In this document: piece by piece, positions 23,216 through 33,331 of the stretch
Layout: each line of letters opens with the position of its first letter
Numbering within the stretch: position 1 is the first letter of the stretch
Assembly (NCBI GenBank): GCA_030847615.1
Contig: JAUMIR010000001.1
Location: 368,582,687 to 368,646,686, forward strand
DNA from: Gambelia wislizenii
Taxonomy: Eukaryota; Chordata; Lepidosauria; Squamata; Crotaphytidae
DNA length: 64,000 bases
Direction of reading: 5' to 3'
Made by a program: the position numbers and the translations under genes
Notes under the pieces: generated by a model
The model's database searches: none
What the model saw: only the letters and a program-made list of their open reading frames with translations
What the model was told of the DNA's origin: nothing

Positions 23216-23450
23216 GAGCCAGTGAGCTATAGTGGTTTGAGCATTGGATTATGACTCTGGAGACTAGGGTCTGAATCCCCAATCAGCCATGGAAACCCAC
23301 TGGCTGACCTTGGGCAAGTCATGCTCTGTCAGCCTTAGAGGAAGGCAAAGGCAAACCCCCCATGAAGAAACCTTGCTAAGAAATCCCCATGAAAGGTTTG
23401 CCTTAGGATCACCCTAAACTGAAAATGACTTGAAGGCACACAACAAGAAC
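23216..23450 (+). mobile_element. tRNA-derived squamate SINE
   Basis: The 5' part retains RNA polymerase III promoter-like boxes (TAGTGGTTTGAGC as A box, GGTCTGAATCCCC as B box). These are followed by TGGAAACCCACTGG, CTTGGGCAAGTCA and the 3' end GACTTGAAGGCACACAACAA. This is a full-length, moderately diverged copy of a SINE common in lizards. The family name is not asserted. Confidence 0.8.
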
Positions 23451-24223
23451 TTTAACAACTTAATCCCTTTGACTACCTCACAGACCTTCAAGGGGTCCAG
23501 GTCTCATGATCTTCCAGTAAGATCTTTCATACATGTTTTCCCACTGTTTCTCCCATTGTTTTTCTTACTGCAGAAAATCTCTTAAAGTGGGGAAGGCAGA
23601 AAAGCTGCACAATGTCTTTTGTCTGGTACTGCTAAGCCAGGGATGGGACTTGGGGAGTCAGGGGTTGCATGCAGCGCATCTCTTATGACCACAAAAAACT
23701 GCCCAATGTGCCTGTGTGCTGGGGGGGGGCTTGTTCAAAAAACCAAAAATAGCTTTCAAACACTTTAAATAGCTTCCAAACATTGGAACCCTCTGAGCTC
23801 CAGAACATGCCCAGTAGTAGGTGCTCTCTGCCTGGATCAATCCTCACATTCCCTGTGCTTGAATAAAAGGTTTCTGCTTGTTAGCTGAAAGACAACAGGA
23901 AAGACCCAGCCTATCCCTCATGGGAAGGAGTTGTATAATCTGAGGCAACCACCCAGAAAGGTGTCTCTGTTAGTCTTCTACCATCCACAATTTTAATTCT
24001 TTGCTCTGAGTGCTAAGAGAATCTAAACAAGTCCATGGAAGCAAATTCTTCTGCCCCTGTCTCCAACTGCAGTGGTCTTCACTGTTTCCTGAGTAGCCAC
24101 TTTGAAGGATGGGCCAAAGTCTTCTGAATAATGTGTGATGAGTGTGGAGGACTGCTGGGGAGAATTAGAGACATGGAAATATACTTAATTAAATTAATGA
24201 ATTAATCAAAATATTCATATCCA
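23451..24223. other. mostly unassigned
   Basis: About 23860-24010 (AAAGGTTTCTGCTTGTTAGC, AGGCAACCACCCAGAAAGG) resembles the LINE 3' module described at 25363-25790. The rest is unassigned. Confidence 0.35.
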
Positions 24224-24430
24224 TGTGGTGTCATGGTTTGAGAAGACCAGGGTCCAGATGCGCAGGAGATGAGGATTCAAATGCCTCTCAGCCATGGAAA
24301 CCCACTGAATGATCTTGGACAGGTCACACTCTTTCATCCTCAGAGAAAGGCAATGGCAACCCCCCTTGGAACAAATCTTGACAGGAAAACCACATGATAG
24401 GGTTGTCCTAGTGTAAGCAAGCTTGCACCC
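24224..24430 (+). mobile_element. tRNA-derived SINE, diverged
   Basis: GTGGTGTCATGGTTTGAG, CAGCCATGGAAACCCACTG and TTGGACAGGTCACACTC follow the SINE consensus. The 3' end is eroded and internal deletions are likely. Confidence 0.65.
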
Positions 24431-25310
24431 TACTTCCAAGGCACCCCACTTCTGGAATGTTAGCATTGGCTATAGGCCTCAGAAACTGGCCAATTTGGTT
24501 CATTAATGTGGCATTTTACAAGGGGAAAGACAGGATGGTCTCAGAAAAGGTCATTTCTGGTTTTTCCCTGGAAAGGAAGGCCTGGGGCTGAGAAGCCAAA
24601 AGAAGACACATTCCACATAAATGGGAGGTTAATGGATGGAGAAACCCTTTTGTATTTGCTGATTGTGAAATTTCCTCTCCTCAGCTCCCAACCTAAAAGA
24701 AGTTGCTCAAAGCTGTTAGAATCCAGTTACTGGATATTAAGAAACACATTTAGCACCTTCCTCACCTTTTGTCAAGACCAGGAAACTCATTGTGCAATCC
24801 ATGAAGGCTCATGGAATTCATTGTTTCAACCCATGAAGCAACCATTCCTCTCAGGTGTATTTGGAGGTATAAAAGACCCCCCAAAATATGCCTCATGGCG
24901 CACAGTTGTAGCAGGGAGGAAACTCTGTTACTCTGTCTTAGCCACATCCAGCTTCTCCATCCACTCTGCCAGACGGACTATAGGACAGGTGATATTATGT
25001 ACCCCAGCAAAAACCCTCTTGCAACCCTCTATCCCAAGTTTTCCTACTTTCTATAGCCTAGTGTGAATGCTTCTTCTGGGTGAATGTGTGTGTGTTTGGT
25101 GTTATTTTCGAACTCCTTAATTTTAAAAAAAACATACTTAATTTTAAATGTGTACATATTTCATCCAGACTAGTACTGGTATAATTGGTTTAAAAGATTC
25201 CCTGGTTACCCCCTCTTTGCATAGCTAAAATTGAGTTGCTGCTAATTTCCCCAACATATTAGAAACTCGATATTTTATTTGAATTTTCCATGGAGCATTT
25301 TGGGTAACAC
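24431..25310. other. unassigned; one 186-codon open frame without a domain
   Basis: The plus-strand frame 24506-25066 is the longest non-TE frame in this part of the window. Its translation has no recognisable motif, no signal peptide and a Ser/Cys-rich, low-organisation look. I regard it as probable chance. Confidence 0.35.
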
Positions 25311-25362
25311 TAGGGTCACAATAAGTTGGAAACTACTTGAACGCACACAACAGCCCCAACAA
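25311..25362 (+). mobile_element. SINE 3' tail fragment
   Basis: TAGGGTCACAATAAGTTGG and ACTTGAACGCACACAACA match the 3' end of the tRNA-derived SINE. Confidence 0.6.
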
Positions 25363-25790
25363 ATATCAGAGGATCTCAGGGTGGTGTACAATAAAATAAA
25401 TTCAGAACAGTTTAAAACAATAAGAATAATGTAAAAGATTGAAAGCATTAAATTAACACTTAAAACAAGAGAATGTACAACGAGGTAAAACAGTTAAAAA
25501 TAACTTAAGTCATATCACATGTGCAAATTTAGATTAAAATCAATAGGGCTCCAAAGGCCTCTAAGCAAACACCAGTGTTGGCCTCTAAGCAAAGGGCATT
25601 CCATAACCAGGGTCCCACAGCAAAGAAGGGCTTTGCCTTACCTTAATAGCTACACCTAATTTGTGGTGACTTGCCCCAAGGAGGGCATTACACCATTCCC
25701 CAGCAGTCTTCATGCCCCATATTACATTTTTCAGGAGAACCCTTCCAAGCAGGGAGGTGCAGGTGGCTGTGTTAGCATAGTGAAGGGACA
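25363..25790 (-). mobile_element. LINE 3' module (ATT/ATG-tailed family)
   Basis: On the minus strand the segment ends in TGTACACCACCCTGAGATCC, the counterpart of the GCCTTGAGCC tail seen before the (ATC) array at 51.8 kb. Upstream it carries CCTGGTTATGGAATGCCC. It is old, with no usable coding frame. Confidence 0.5.
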
Positions 25791-26619
25791 AGAAACTTTC
25801 CCTTTGTGAACTTTCTCACTTTAACTGAGCCAATCTATAGCATTAAAGATGGTGCTTCAACAGTTGGGCAGTTTCTTGAAAAGAGACAAAGGTTAAAACC
25901 TTTAATTTACTTAAGTATCTTTTTTTTAAAGAAAAATAATCAACCCCATTTAATGCATTTATTAAATTGATAATTTCAGGGTTGGAACCATTAGTAAGAG
26001 AATGCTTCAATTCAGGTGTGCTTTGGTAAAAGGGTGTTTGGAGAAAGCTGTAGAAATTATATCGTAGGTTAGAGGACAGACCTAGATCCATACTCTTAAT
26101 CGATTTTACTGTCTTCTTCAGCTAAATGACAAATGATTTATACAGACCAATTCATCCTGGCCATGGCCACAAGTATAATTTTCACTGGACTCTGGAAACT
26201 GGCAAATACATTCACAGCTTTTGGGAAGTGAACGAAAACTTCACTTTGCTGAAATATAACAATGATGGCCATTGTCTGAGGAAGGAATGGATTTAGGATC
26301 AAACAGTGCATTATATTTGTGATAATGCATTCATTATAGGGTTTTGTTATTATTTTGTTTGTTTTTGTTTACCGTCAGCTAAATGGGTCCTTCCTCCAGA
26401 CCACTGGAAGTGCAAAGCCAGAAGAAGTGACTCTTCGGATTACAACTTCCAGAATCCCCCAGAGAGCATAGCTTCTTTCTTGAAATTTGTCCATAGCATT
26501 GAAGAGGCAGGCAGGTACATCTTAAGACTGATTTGGTTCCAGTGGTGATTTTTCATGTTATTTTTTTTAATCTCCCCACCCTCTCTCTTAGTGTGTGTGG
26601 TATTTGAGTATAATTTTAG
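25791..26619. other. no confident feature
   Basis: A fragment near 26430-26480 (ACAACTTCCAGAATCCCCC) resembles small MITE arms. Otherwise unassigned. Confidence 0.4.
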
Positions 26620-27245
26620 AAGGAAAGTGGACAGGGAATTTTTGAGAATTTCTGGAGAAGAGGAGAGAACCCAGCAGACTGGAGGAGGGCAAATGTTGTC
26701 CCCATCTTTAAAAGGGGGTTGGGGGAAGAGGACCCAAATAATTACCATCCAGTCATCAATACAAGGATAGATTCTAGACCAGATAGTTAAACAGACAGTC
26801 TGTAAGTACTTAGAAAGAGATGTCATTATCCCTAAAAGTCAACATAGGTTTCTGAAAAACAAATCATGCCAAACTAATCTTATCTCTCTGTCTTGTTTGA
26901 TAGAGTTACAAACTTTATAGATGAAGGGAATGCTGTGGATGTAGTATATCTTGATTTCAGTAAGGCCTTTGACAACATCCCCCATAATATTCTTGCAAAT
27001 AAGCTAGAAAATGTGGGCTAGACAATTAGACTGTTAGATGGATTTGTAATTGGTTAACTGACAGAATCCAAAGGGTGCTCACCAATGGCTCCCCTTCATC
27101 CTGGAGAGAAGTGACTAGTGGGGTGCCACAGGGTTCTGTCCTGGGCCCAGTGCTATTCAACATCTTTATCAATGACTTGGATGAGGGAAGAGAGGGCATG
27201 CTTATCAAGTTTGCAGATGACACCAAATTAGAAGTTTTACCTACT
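26620..27245 (+). pseudogene. CR1 LINE ORF2 fragment, reverse transcriptase core
   Basis: The segment runs from the region before RT motif A to the catalytic FADD box. DVVYLDFSKAFDNIPHNIL (motif A) is seen at about 26936-26995. Motif [21 protein letters not shown], and FADDTKLE lie in frame at about 27119-27235. Stops and frameshifts occur in between, for example a TAG near 27019. It is 5'-truncated and also lacks the C-terminus and tail, so it is an internal fragment. Confidence 0.9.
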
Positions 27246-27272
27246 AACCCAGAAGAGAGGTACAGAATTCAT

Positions 27273-27620
27273 ATACCCCCAACTGTCCTGATTTGGCAGG
27301 GAGAGTCCTGATTAATCCTCTGTCATTCCACTTTCCCAGCTTGCTTTTAAAATGTCCCAGTTTCTCTCTCCCCCTTCAACTTTCTGCCCTTTTCCTCACT
27401 TTATTTCAGTTGCTGCAAACTGAGTTCAAAGTGCAAAAGTAGTTTGCACTCAATTAATTCTGTGGGGGAAGAGGGGGTGGAATCTAGCAGTTCCCAGGAG
27501 GTTCAGGACATGACAAACTGCTGCAACCTTTCCTAGCTTGTGTGTTCTTCCATCATGATCACACTCTGATGCTGCTTGGCCATGTGTCCCAATTTTTATC
27601 TGTGAAATGTTGGTGAGTAT
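27273..27620. mobile_element. repeat family O, near-complete copy
   Basis: Ends TACCCCCAACTGTCC and, on the other strand, TACTCACCAACATTTCAC are inverted. It shares GATTTGGCAGG, AATCCTCTGTC, GTTGCTGCAAACTGAGTTC and TTATCTGTGAAATGTT with 38453-38790. Probably a non-autonomous DNA transposon. The superfamily is not assignable from this copy. Confidence 0.65.
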
Positions 27621-27990
27621 GCAGACATGAGTGCAATATCACCCATGTGCATGTAGCTGATTGCTGTAGCAATAAAAATGGTTTAGATTCAGGTTTGAGT
27701 TTCCTCTGCGGAGAGGACTCCTTTTGTTTGCAGAAGGAACCAACAATCCAGTGGAGGCTTTGCAATAGAGAAAGGGGCAAGACCAGTGAGTTTCCAGCTT
27801 TGCCTTGCAGTTCCCCAGGGACACCTCCCATGCTATTTGGAAGAGTGGCTTAAACCTCTGGAAAAGCATGAGACATGACACCAGGGGGTCTGTGAGTAAA
27901 GGTAGGGAGTTGGAGAAAATAGGTGCCCCAACACCTTCCTTCAAGTGGAAATCTGTAAAACACAACTCTGCATCCAAGACTCACAACTAA
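27621..27990. other. no recognisable feature
   Basis: Unassigned; the minus-strand frames here have no domain. Confidence 0.4.
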
Positions 27991-28574
27991 GGAGATTATC
28001 AGACAGGAACACAAAAAGTGTTCCTGTCCCACAATCTCCAATCCTGTCTCTGTCCCGGCATAATAGCCCTCCCCATCAGATATACTTTCTCTTCCATCCA
28101 CAGGCAGCCCAGACATGAATGGAGCTCTAACAGAGCTTGGTTCACTTCCTGGATCAAAATCCCGCTTGTTCTTGTGAGAAGATGCGAGTGCAGGAAATTC
28201 AAAAAGAAAAAGAAAATTAACACAAAAAAAGTTAGACCAAGCACAGAAGCACACTAAAAAAAAAATAACAACCCAGGGAAGTTCCTAAAAAGAGGGTAGC
28301 CTACCTTGTTTTCATGATCCCACCTGAAAGTGTTCTGGCAGGACCACCCATTGATGCGGTTTCATCGCAGAACAATGGGCATGAGGTTTCAAACACCGGC
28401 AATGCTGGCACAGAAACAGAACAGGTGATCTATTGATGGCTCAGCCTGTCAATTAAATAGAAAAACATAGTAATGCCAGCAGAATGCAAAAAGACATCAC
28501 CATCTGATAATGGTTTCCTTTTGCGTTCCGCTGGCATCATTATGGAACCACATTAACCGCATCTGATAATCTCT
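27991..28574. mobile_element. GGA-TIR MITE, long form, copy N3
   Basis: Terminal repeats GGAGATTATCAGAC and ATCTGATAATCTCT (last base changed from C) bound 584 bp. TAA lies on both sides (27988-27990 and 28575-28577). Just inside the left end ACAGGAACAC and GTGTTCCTGT form a 10-bp hairpin. The left TIR differs by one base from that of the palindrome at 51437-51767 over 15 positions, which links long and palindromic forms to one mobilising system. No coding capacity. Confidence 0.8.
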
Positions 28575-28577
28575 TAA

Positions 28578-29296
28578 ATAGAGTGTTTACACAGTTTAAG
28601 AACGTGATCCCAAGCTTTGGTCTTGCAGCCAACATGCACTGCAGAATTACACTAGTTAGAAATGGAAGACAGATTTCTTTTTAGCTGTCTATATTAAGAT
28701 GAAAGACCACTAAGCAACTTTATTTACCTCAGGGCTAATAATTCAAACCTCAAGATTCTTATTGGGAAGAAAATCCTATTGATCAAAGTGAGACTTACTC
28801 ATAAAGAAAGATTAATACAATGGGGCCCAAAGCATCCAGAACATGCCATAAACAAAGGCTGGTCACTATTGGGCCAAACAAAAGCACTTGGTGAATTGGA
28901 AAGTAAATGTCCCAAGATTTTGGTAGGTATGGTAATAAATATTCATAATTTGAAAAGTGAACATATTACAGAGCTCACATTGTTGTAGGACATAAAACAA
29001 CACCTCTTTCTAACCACAGGTTTTAATCAAGGCAGTATAAAGTCAGGGGAATATTAATTGCCACTAGTGAAATCAAATAAACAAGAAAGGACACCATTAA
29101 TCAAAATAGATTTCTTTCTTTCTCTGCTTGCTTCTACTATTTCATGGTTTAAATTTCACATCCATTTTGTATATAGAAGGAAGTGTTCGGCTGTCATCCT
29201 GTGAGAAGCCAACAAGATACTGTTGCCACTAAAATAGTTGTTGCAAAGGAAAATGTAAAACAAAAAACAAACAACAACAACAACAACAAAAAACAC
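28578..29296. other. no recognisable feature
   Basis: AT-rich and unassigned; a CAA-type microsatellite lies at about 29268-29295. Confidence 0.45.
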
Positions 29297-29341
29297 AGGA
29301 AGAAACTGCCCACACCCAAACTGTGTGGGCAATTTCTTCCT
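29297..29341. repeat. 19-bp hairpin
   Basis: Arms 29297-29315 and 29323-29341 are inverted with one mismatch around a 7-nt loop (CCAAACT). It sits between a (CAA)n array and a T-run. Confidence 0.85.
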
Positions 29342-30888
29342 CTTTTTTTTTTTAACACTTTCCTTCTTCCTCAACAAAATGAAGTTCTTCAACAAAAAAA
29401 ATATTGTTTATTTGTTTATGGTATAGGGTTAATAAGGAAACCCCGCATTTTCAGATGTGAAGTAATTTAAAACAATGCTTCTTAAGCTATCTATTGTAAG
29501 ACACCAGCACATGCCCTGCCCCTAGAGAACAGTACCATATTTAACCCATTGGGTACAATTCTTTCTTTCTCTTTCTTTCCTGAAAGCTCTCCAGGGCCTA
29601 GCAGTAGATGGCTTGGGAGCTGACCTTGGCCCATGGACCACCACTTTGAGCAGAATGTTTAAAATGAACTCTTCTTTCTGCAATGACTGACCTGCCTTCA
29701 TCAAAGCAACTGAAGCTGAAACATGACCTCACACATGGAGACATTTAATATATTGGGAAGTAATTTCTCTCAATTCGGGTCAAGAGACACCATTTAAACA
29801 GCTTTGAACAATGAGTTCAATAGAGTTCAGGAAACTCACCCATGTAAGGTTTCAAATAATTCAGATGTATTTGTGTCAGGATATTCCTCATCATCCTCCA
29901 TTGGGAAATCCATTTGGATGCTACACCAACCTTCTAGAACCTTTTAAAAACAGTTGATTGATAAAATCAAGGAGGCCATGGTTATATATAATCATTCTCA
30001 CCAAACAAAAACATGAAACATATTGTGGCACTATGGTTTTCTTTTATCTCTTTATTCAAGCTTCTGAATATAGAATGTTATTTCTTCTGACTATAATTTG
30101 GTTACCTGACCTTTACATCCAATTCTCCAGGTTATTGAGCCTTCAGTCAGTCTGTTTACTAAAACATGATATGCTAATGAACAGAAGATCAGATTAATTA
30201 AAAACTTCCCTTTGTTGTATTGCAGTGCGTCCTTCCTTTTTATTGTATGTATTTTAAGACTTTATTTCAAAATAAAATTTCTGTTTTTTTAAAAAAAAGA
30301 AAGAACAAGGATTATGCACAAATTTCTCTCGTTTTTTTTTAAAGCCAAGGTTAATGCTGACATTTGGGGACAGGTGTGGTTTATACATTCCTGCATGAAA
30401 ATGTGGCTTATTCAGACTTGATTCACAAATTCAAAAAAGCATCTGAATTGTGGTTCTAAAAATACTTCTAGGCATCTCTGATTCCTCAAGCATAGCTTGT
30501 ACCAAAATTCTCAAGAGAAAAATGTCTGTATCTACTTAGCCTATAAATAGTAAGAGTGCCTAAATAAATAAGAATAAATTTCATCGGATGAAGTAAAAAT
30601 CCAGAGAGCAGGAATATCACTGTGTTTAAAGCATTGTGGTGTTTATGTCTAGGGGCTTGTAATGAGAAATGTAAGAATCTGCCTGCTGAGTTTCTCACAA
30701 GCCAAGCCAAAACTAAAACTTGAGATCAGCCCATTAAAAGCTTGCTCCAGTGTCATAGCTCCCTGTTTTGAAAGATGTCTCCTTTCCTTCCCTCATTTCC
30801 TATCTGACTGCAGCTATGGTGATGTCAAAAGTACAAGGTGCCCTGTGAATAAGGCTGGCAGATCTGGATTATCCGAGGCCCTGACATT
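29342..30888. other. mostly unassigned
   Basis: 30205-30300 has a T-rich tract, AATAAAATTTCTG and an A-run, like a retroposed 3' end. No coding part is attached, and the rest is unassigned. Confidence 0.4.
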
Positions 30889-31943
30889 CAGGGCTTATCT
30901 ATGCTGGGAGGAAAAATCTGGATGAAATTTAGAATACTCTGGACTGGAGTCATGCCACATGAAATTCAAAATACTCTGGCTTACCTGGAAACCTTACCTG
31001 GACACTCACTGCTGGGCTTGTCTACACAAGTGATTTATCTGGATTTTTACCCCCAGGCACTTCCGCAGGGCCATTCCCCCCCCCCCTCACCTCCTTGGCA
31101 CCACCACCACTGTTGTCATGGGCCAGGAATCAGCTTCTCCTGGTGAACAGCAGCCTCAAATGCAAATACACCAGGAGCTCATCACGCCATGAATGAAAGC
31201 CAGCTGGCTCCAGCCTTTTTAATGAGGGCAGAGGGCACTAGCCTGACACCAGAAACAGTGTGTGCTTCGTTGGCCTCTGCCTTTGTGTTCTGCATGCTGG
31301 ACCTCTTGCTTGCGGTCTACCTGGACTCCTTGACCTCCTGGACTGTCTGACCTTGCAGTTAGACAGATTCCTGACCCTTGGACTGACTTTGATGATGCTT
31401 TCGGACAAGCCTCTTGGAACTGTGAGATTGTTTCAGTTTGTTTGCTTCCTGCCAGCTCTGCACAGTTGCCTGACAACAGGGGGCCATGACTATGACAACT
31501 GCTGGCATACAATTGCTTGTTCTGAGATCAGAATGAGAATTTCATACCTGGCCATTTGTTCTGACCTCAGAGCAAGTGACTGTGTCAGGGATCTGCCTTT
31601 CCAGCCGATATTGGAATGAGGAAGTGGCACCAAGAAGGGGGAAATGGTGACACCTGTCAGGTACTACTTGCCCGTCCCCCTGACCCCTTGAATCTAGGGT
31701 GACACTTTGTTCACACTACAATTTTCTCCAGAGTTTCAAGCAAACTCTGAAGAAAACTATGAGTTTTTAAAATCCAGATTAAGGTGGTATACCCCAAGTT
31801 TGGTGAAGATAGGGCCGTATTTCATGTGGCCTTGTTGCACCAGATTTGTGGACAAGGCCACATGTTATGTGCCCTTATCAGGCCAAATTTGGCAGCGGGG
31901 GCGGGGAGGAGCTGGGTTTTTTCACTAGTGTAGACAGGACCTA
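30889..31943. mobile_element. candidate hAT-like DNA transposon, ~0.9-1.05 kb
   Basis: An inner end GGGCTTGTCTACACAAGTG (from ~31014) pairs with the right end read on the other strand, TAGGTCCTGTCTACACTAGT (to 31943). A second, similar left end (CAGGGCTTATCTATGCTGGG) occurs at 30889, so either the element is nested or one end was duplicated. TCTACAC-type ends recall hAT MITEs of lizards. The transposase is absent. Confidence 0.45.
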
Positions 31944-32117
31944 AGACTCTTGGCCAGACCCTGAGATCTGGGACATGTAGTTTCCAGCAGAACTGACATC
32001 CCTACAATGTACTTGGTTGTTCTAGAAACTATATTTCCCAGGTTCCTTGGTGTCTGGGTTTTTTTTTTATTCCAGATCCAAGGCAGAGTCTCCTTCCCTA
32101 ATGTTTGGGCCACCACA
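31944..32117. other. unassigned; small MITE-like arms
   Basis: GGACATGTAGTTTCC and GAAACTATATTTCCCAG form loose inverted arms like other small MITEs. Confidence 0.3.
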
Positions 32118-32345
32118 TGGCACATAGGTGTGTATGTGCCTTCAGGTCACCTGTTGACTTATGGTGACTCCATGAATTTCACAGGGTTTTCTTAGATAAG
32201 GAATACTCAGAGGTGGTTTACTTCCTTCTTCTGAAATATAGTCTGCAGCACCTGGTATTCCCTGGTGCCCTCCCATCCAAGTACTAACCAGACCTGACTC
32301 TGCTTGGCTTCTAAGATCAGACAGGATCTGTTGCCTTTAATGTAC
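32118..32345 (-). mobile_element. 5S-rRNA-derived SINE
   Basis: Read on the minus strand the 5' part reproduces the internal control region of 5S rRNA (TGATCTTAGAAGCCAAGCAG and GGTTAGTACTTGGATGGGAG). The body ends AAACCACCTCTGAGTATTCC, ATAAGTCAACAGGTGACC and GAAGGCACATACACACC. A related copy is at 39110-40654. It is a SINE, not a functional 5S gene: the 5S part has substitutions and lacks the terminal T-run. Confidence 0.85.
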
Positions 32346-32523
32346 AGTACTTGTGCAGGGGGCGTAGAAAATACCTAGGGACAGTATTCAAGGATTGGGA
32401 AACCTGTGGAAGGCTGGATAAGAGAGGCATGGGGGACACTCTTATGCTTCCAATTGCCTCATCAAAAGCAAAATAGGCAGGAACAGGGTCAGGCATCAGT
32501 GGGGCTGTTTATATCTTGTCAGT
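32346..32523. other. unassigned host flank of the LINE
   Basis: Sequence upstream of the full-length LINE, with no feature of its own. Confidence 0.4.
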
Positions 32524-32533
32524 AATGGGTCAC
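32524..32533. repeat. left target site duplication of the LINE
   Basis: AATGGGTCAC occurs here and exactly again at 36518-36527, immediately outside the two ends of the element. Confidence 0.9.
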
Positions 32534-33331
32534 CCTCTCCATTGACGCCCCCTTGTCGTGGGAGAGAGGCTTGCATACCCTAATGATGTTTTGAGCTATG
32601 CTGGCGGTGGCATAATAGCCACTGGTAGGGTCTCCCATGCCAGACAGGTCAAAACCGAAGGGTCTGACAAAGAGCGTCAAAGGGCAGGATGGGCTCTCCA
32701 GCCTTGTGGCAACCGTCCTAGGAGAAGGAAAACTCCAATCCCAAACCCGGGCAGATGGTGCTCGTCCAACCCTGTAAGGTCAACCATCTAAGAGAAGGAA
32801 ACTCTAATCAAACCTACGGCCCGAGGACCTCACTGCCACGTCCATGCTTGCAAGGCCACGGCAGATGAATCTCTGGTTTAAAGGGTGAGGCCAGTTCTGT
32901 GCACGCTGCGCTCCACCAGAAAAATCCATTGCACAGGCTCGAAGGACAAATCCATTTCCAAAAAAGCCCTGTAGCGACTGGCGAGGGACGAAACCGGCAG
33001 GTGTAAAGATGCACTGGAAGCCGCAGCCCCAACCCTGCATGCAGGCGGTTCAGGACATTGGTCGCTCAAGCCTGACCCGGGAGATGACAGTCTTGTTCGG
33101 CAGCATTCTGAACGACCAAGCAGCCTTTTTTAAGGAGAGCACTGCTTGCTCCACATGGAGAGGGGCCTAGAAAAGGTGGCCTAAAGAAAGCTCATCCCCA
33201 ACTACCTGGTTGGCTAGCCGCGGCCAACGGGAATCTTCTGATGCGGTCAAACCAAGGCAAAGAAACAAAGGCACACACCGGCCCCCAAAGGTGTAAATAA
33301 ACTGACACTTGCATGCTGGAACATCAGAACC

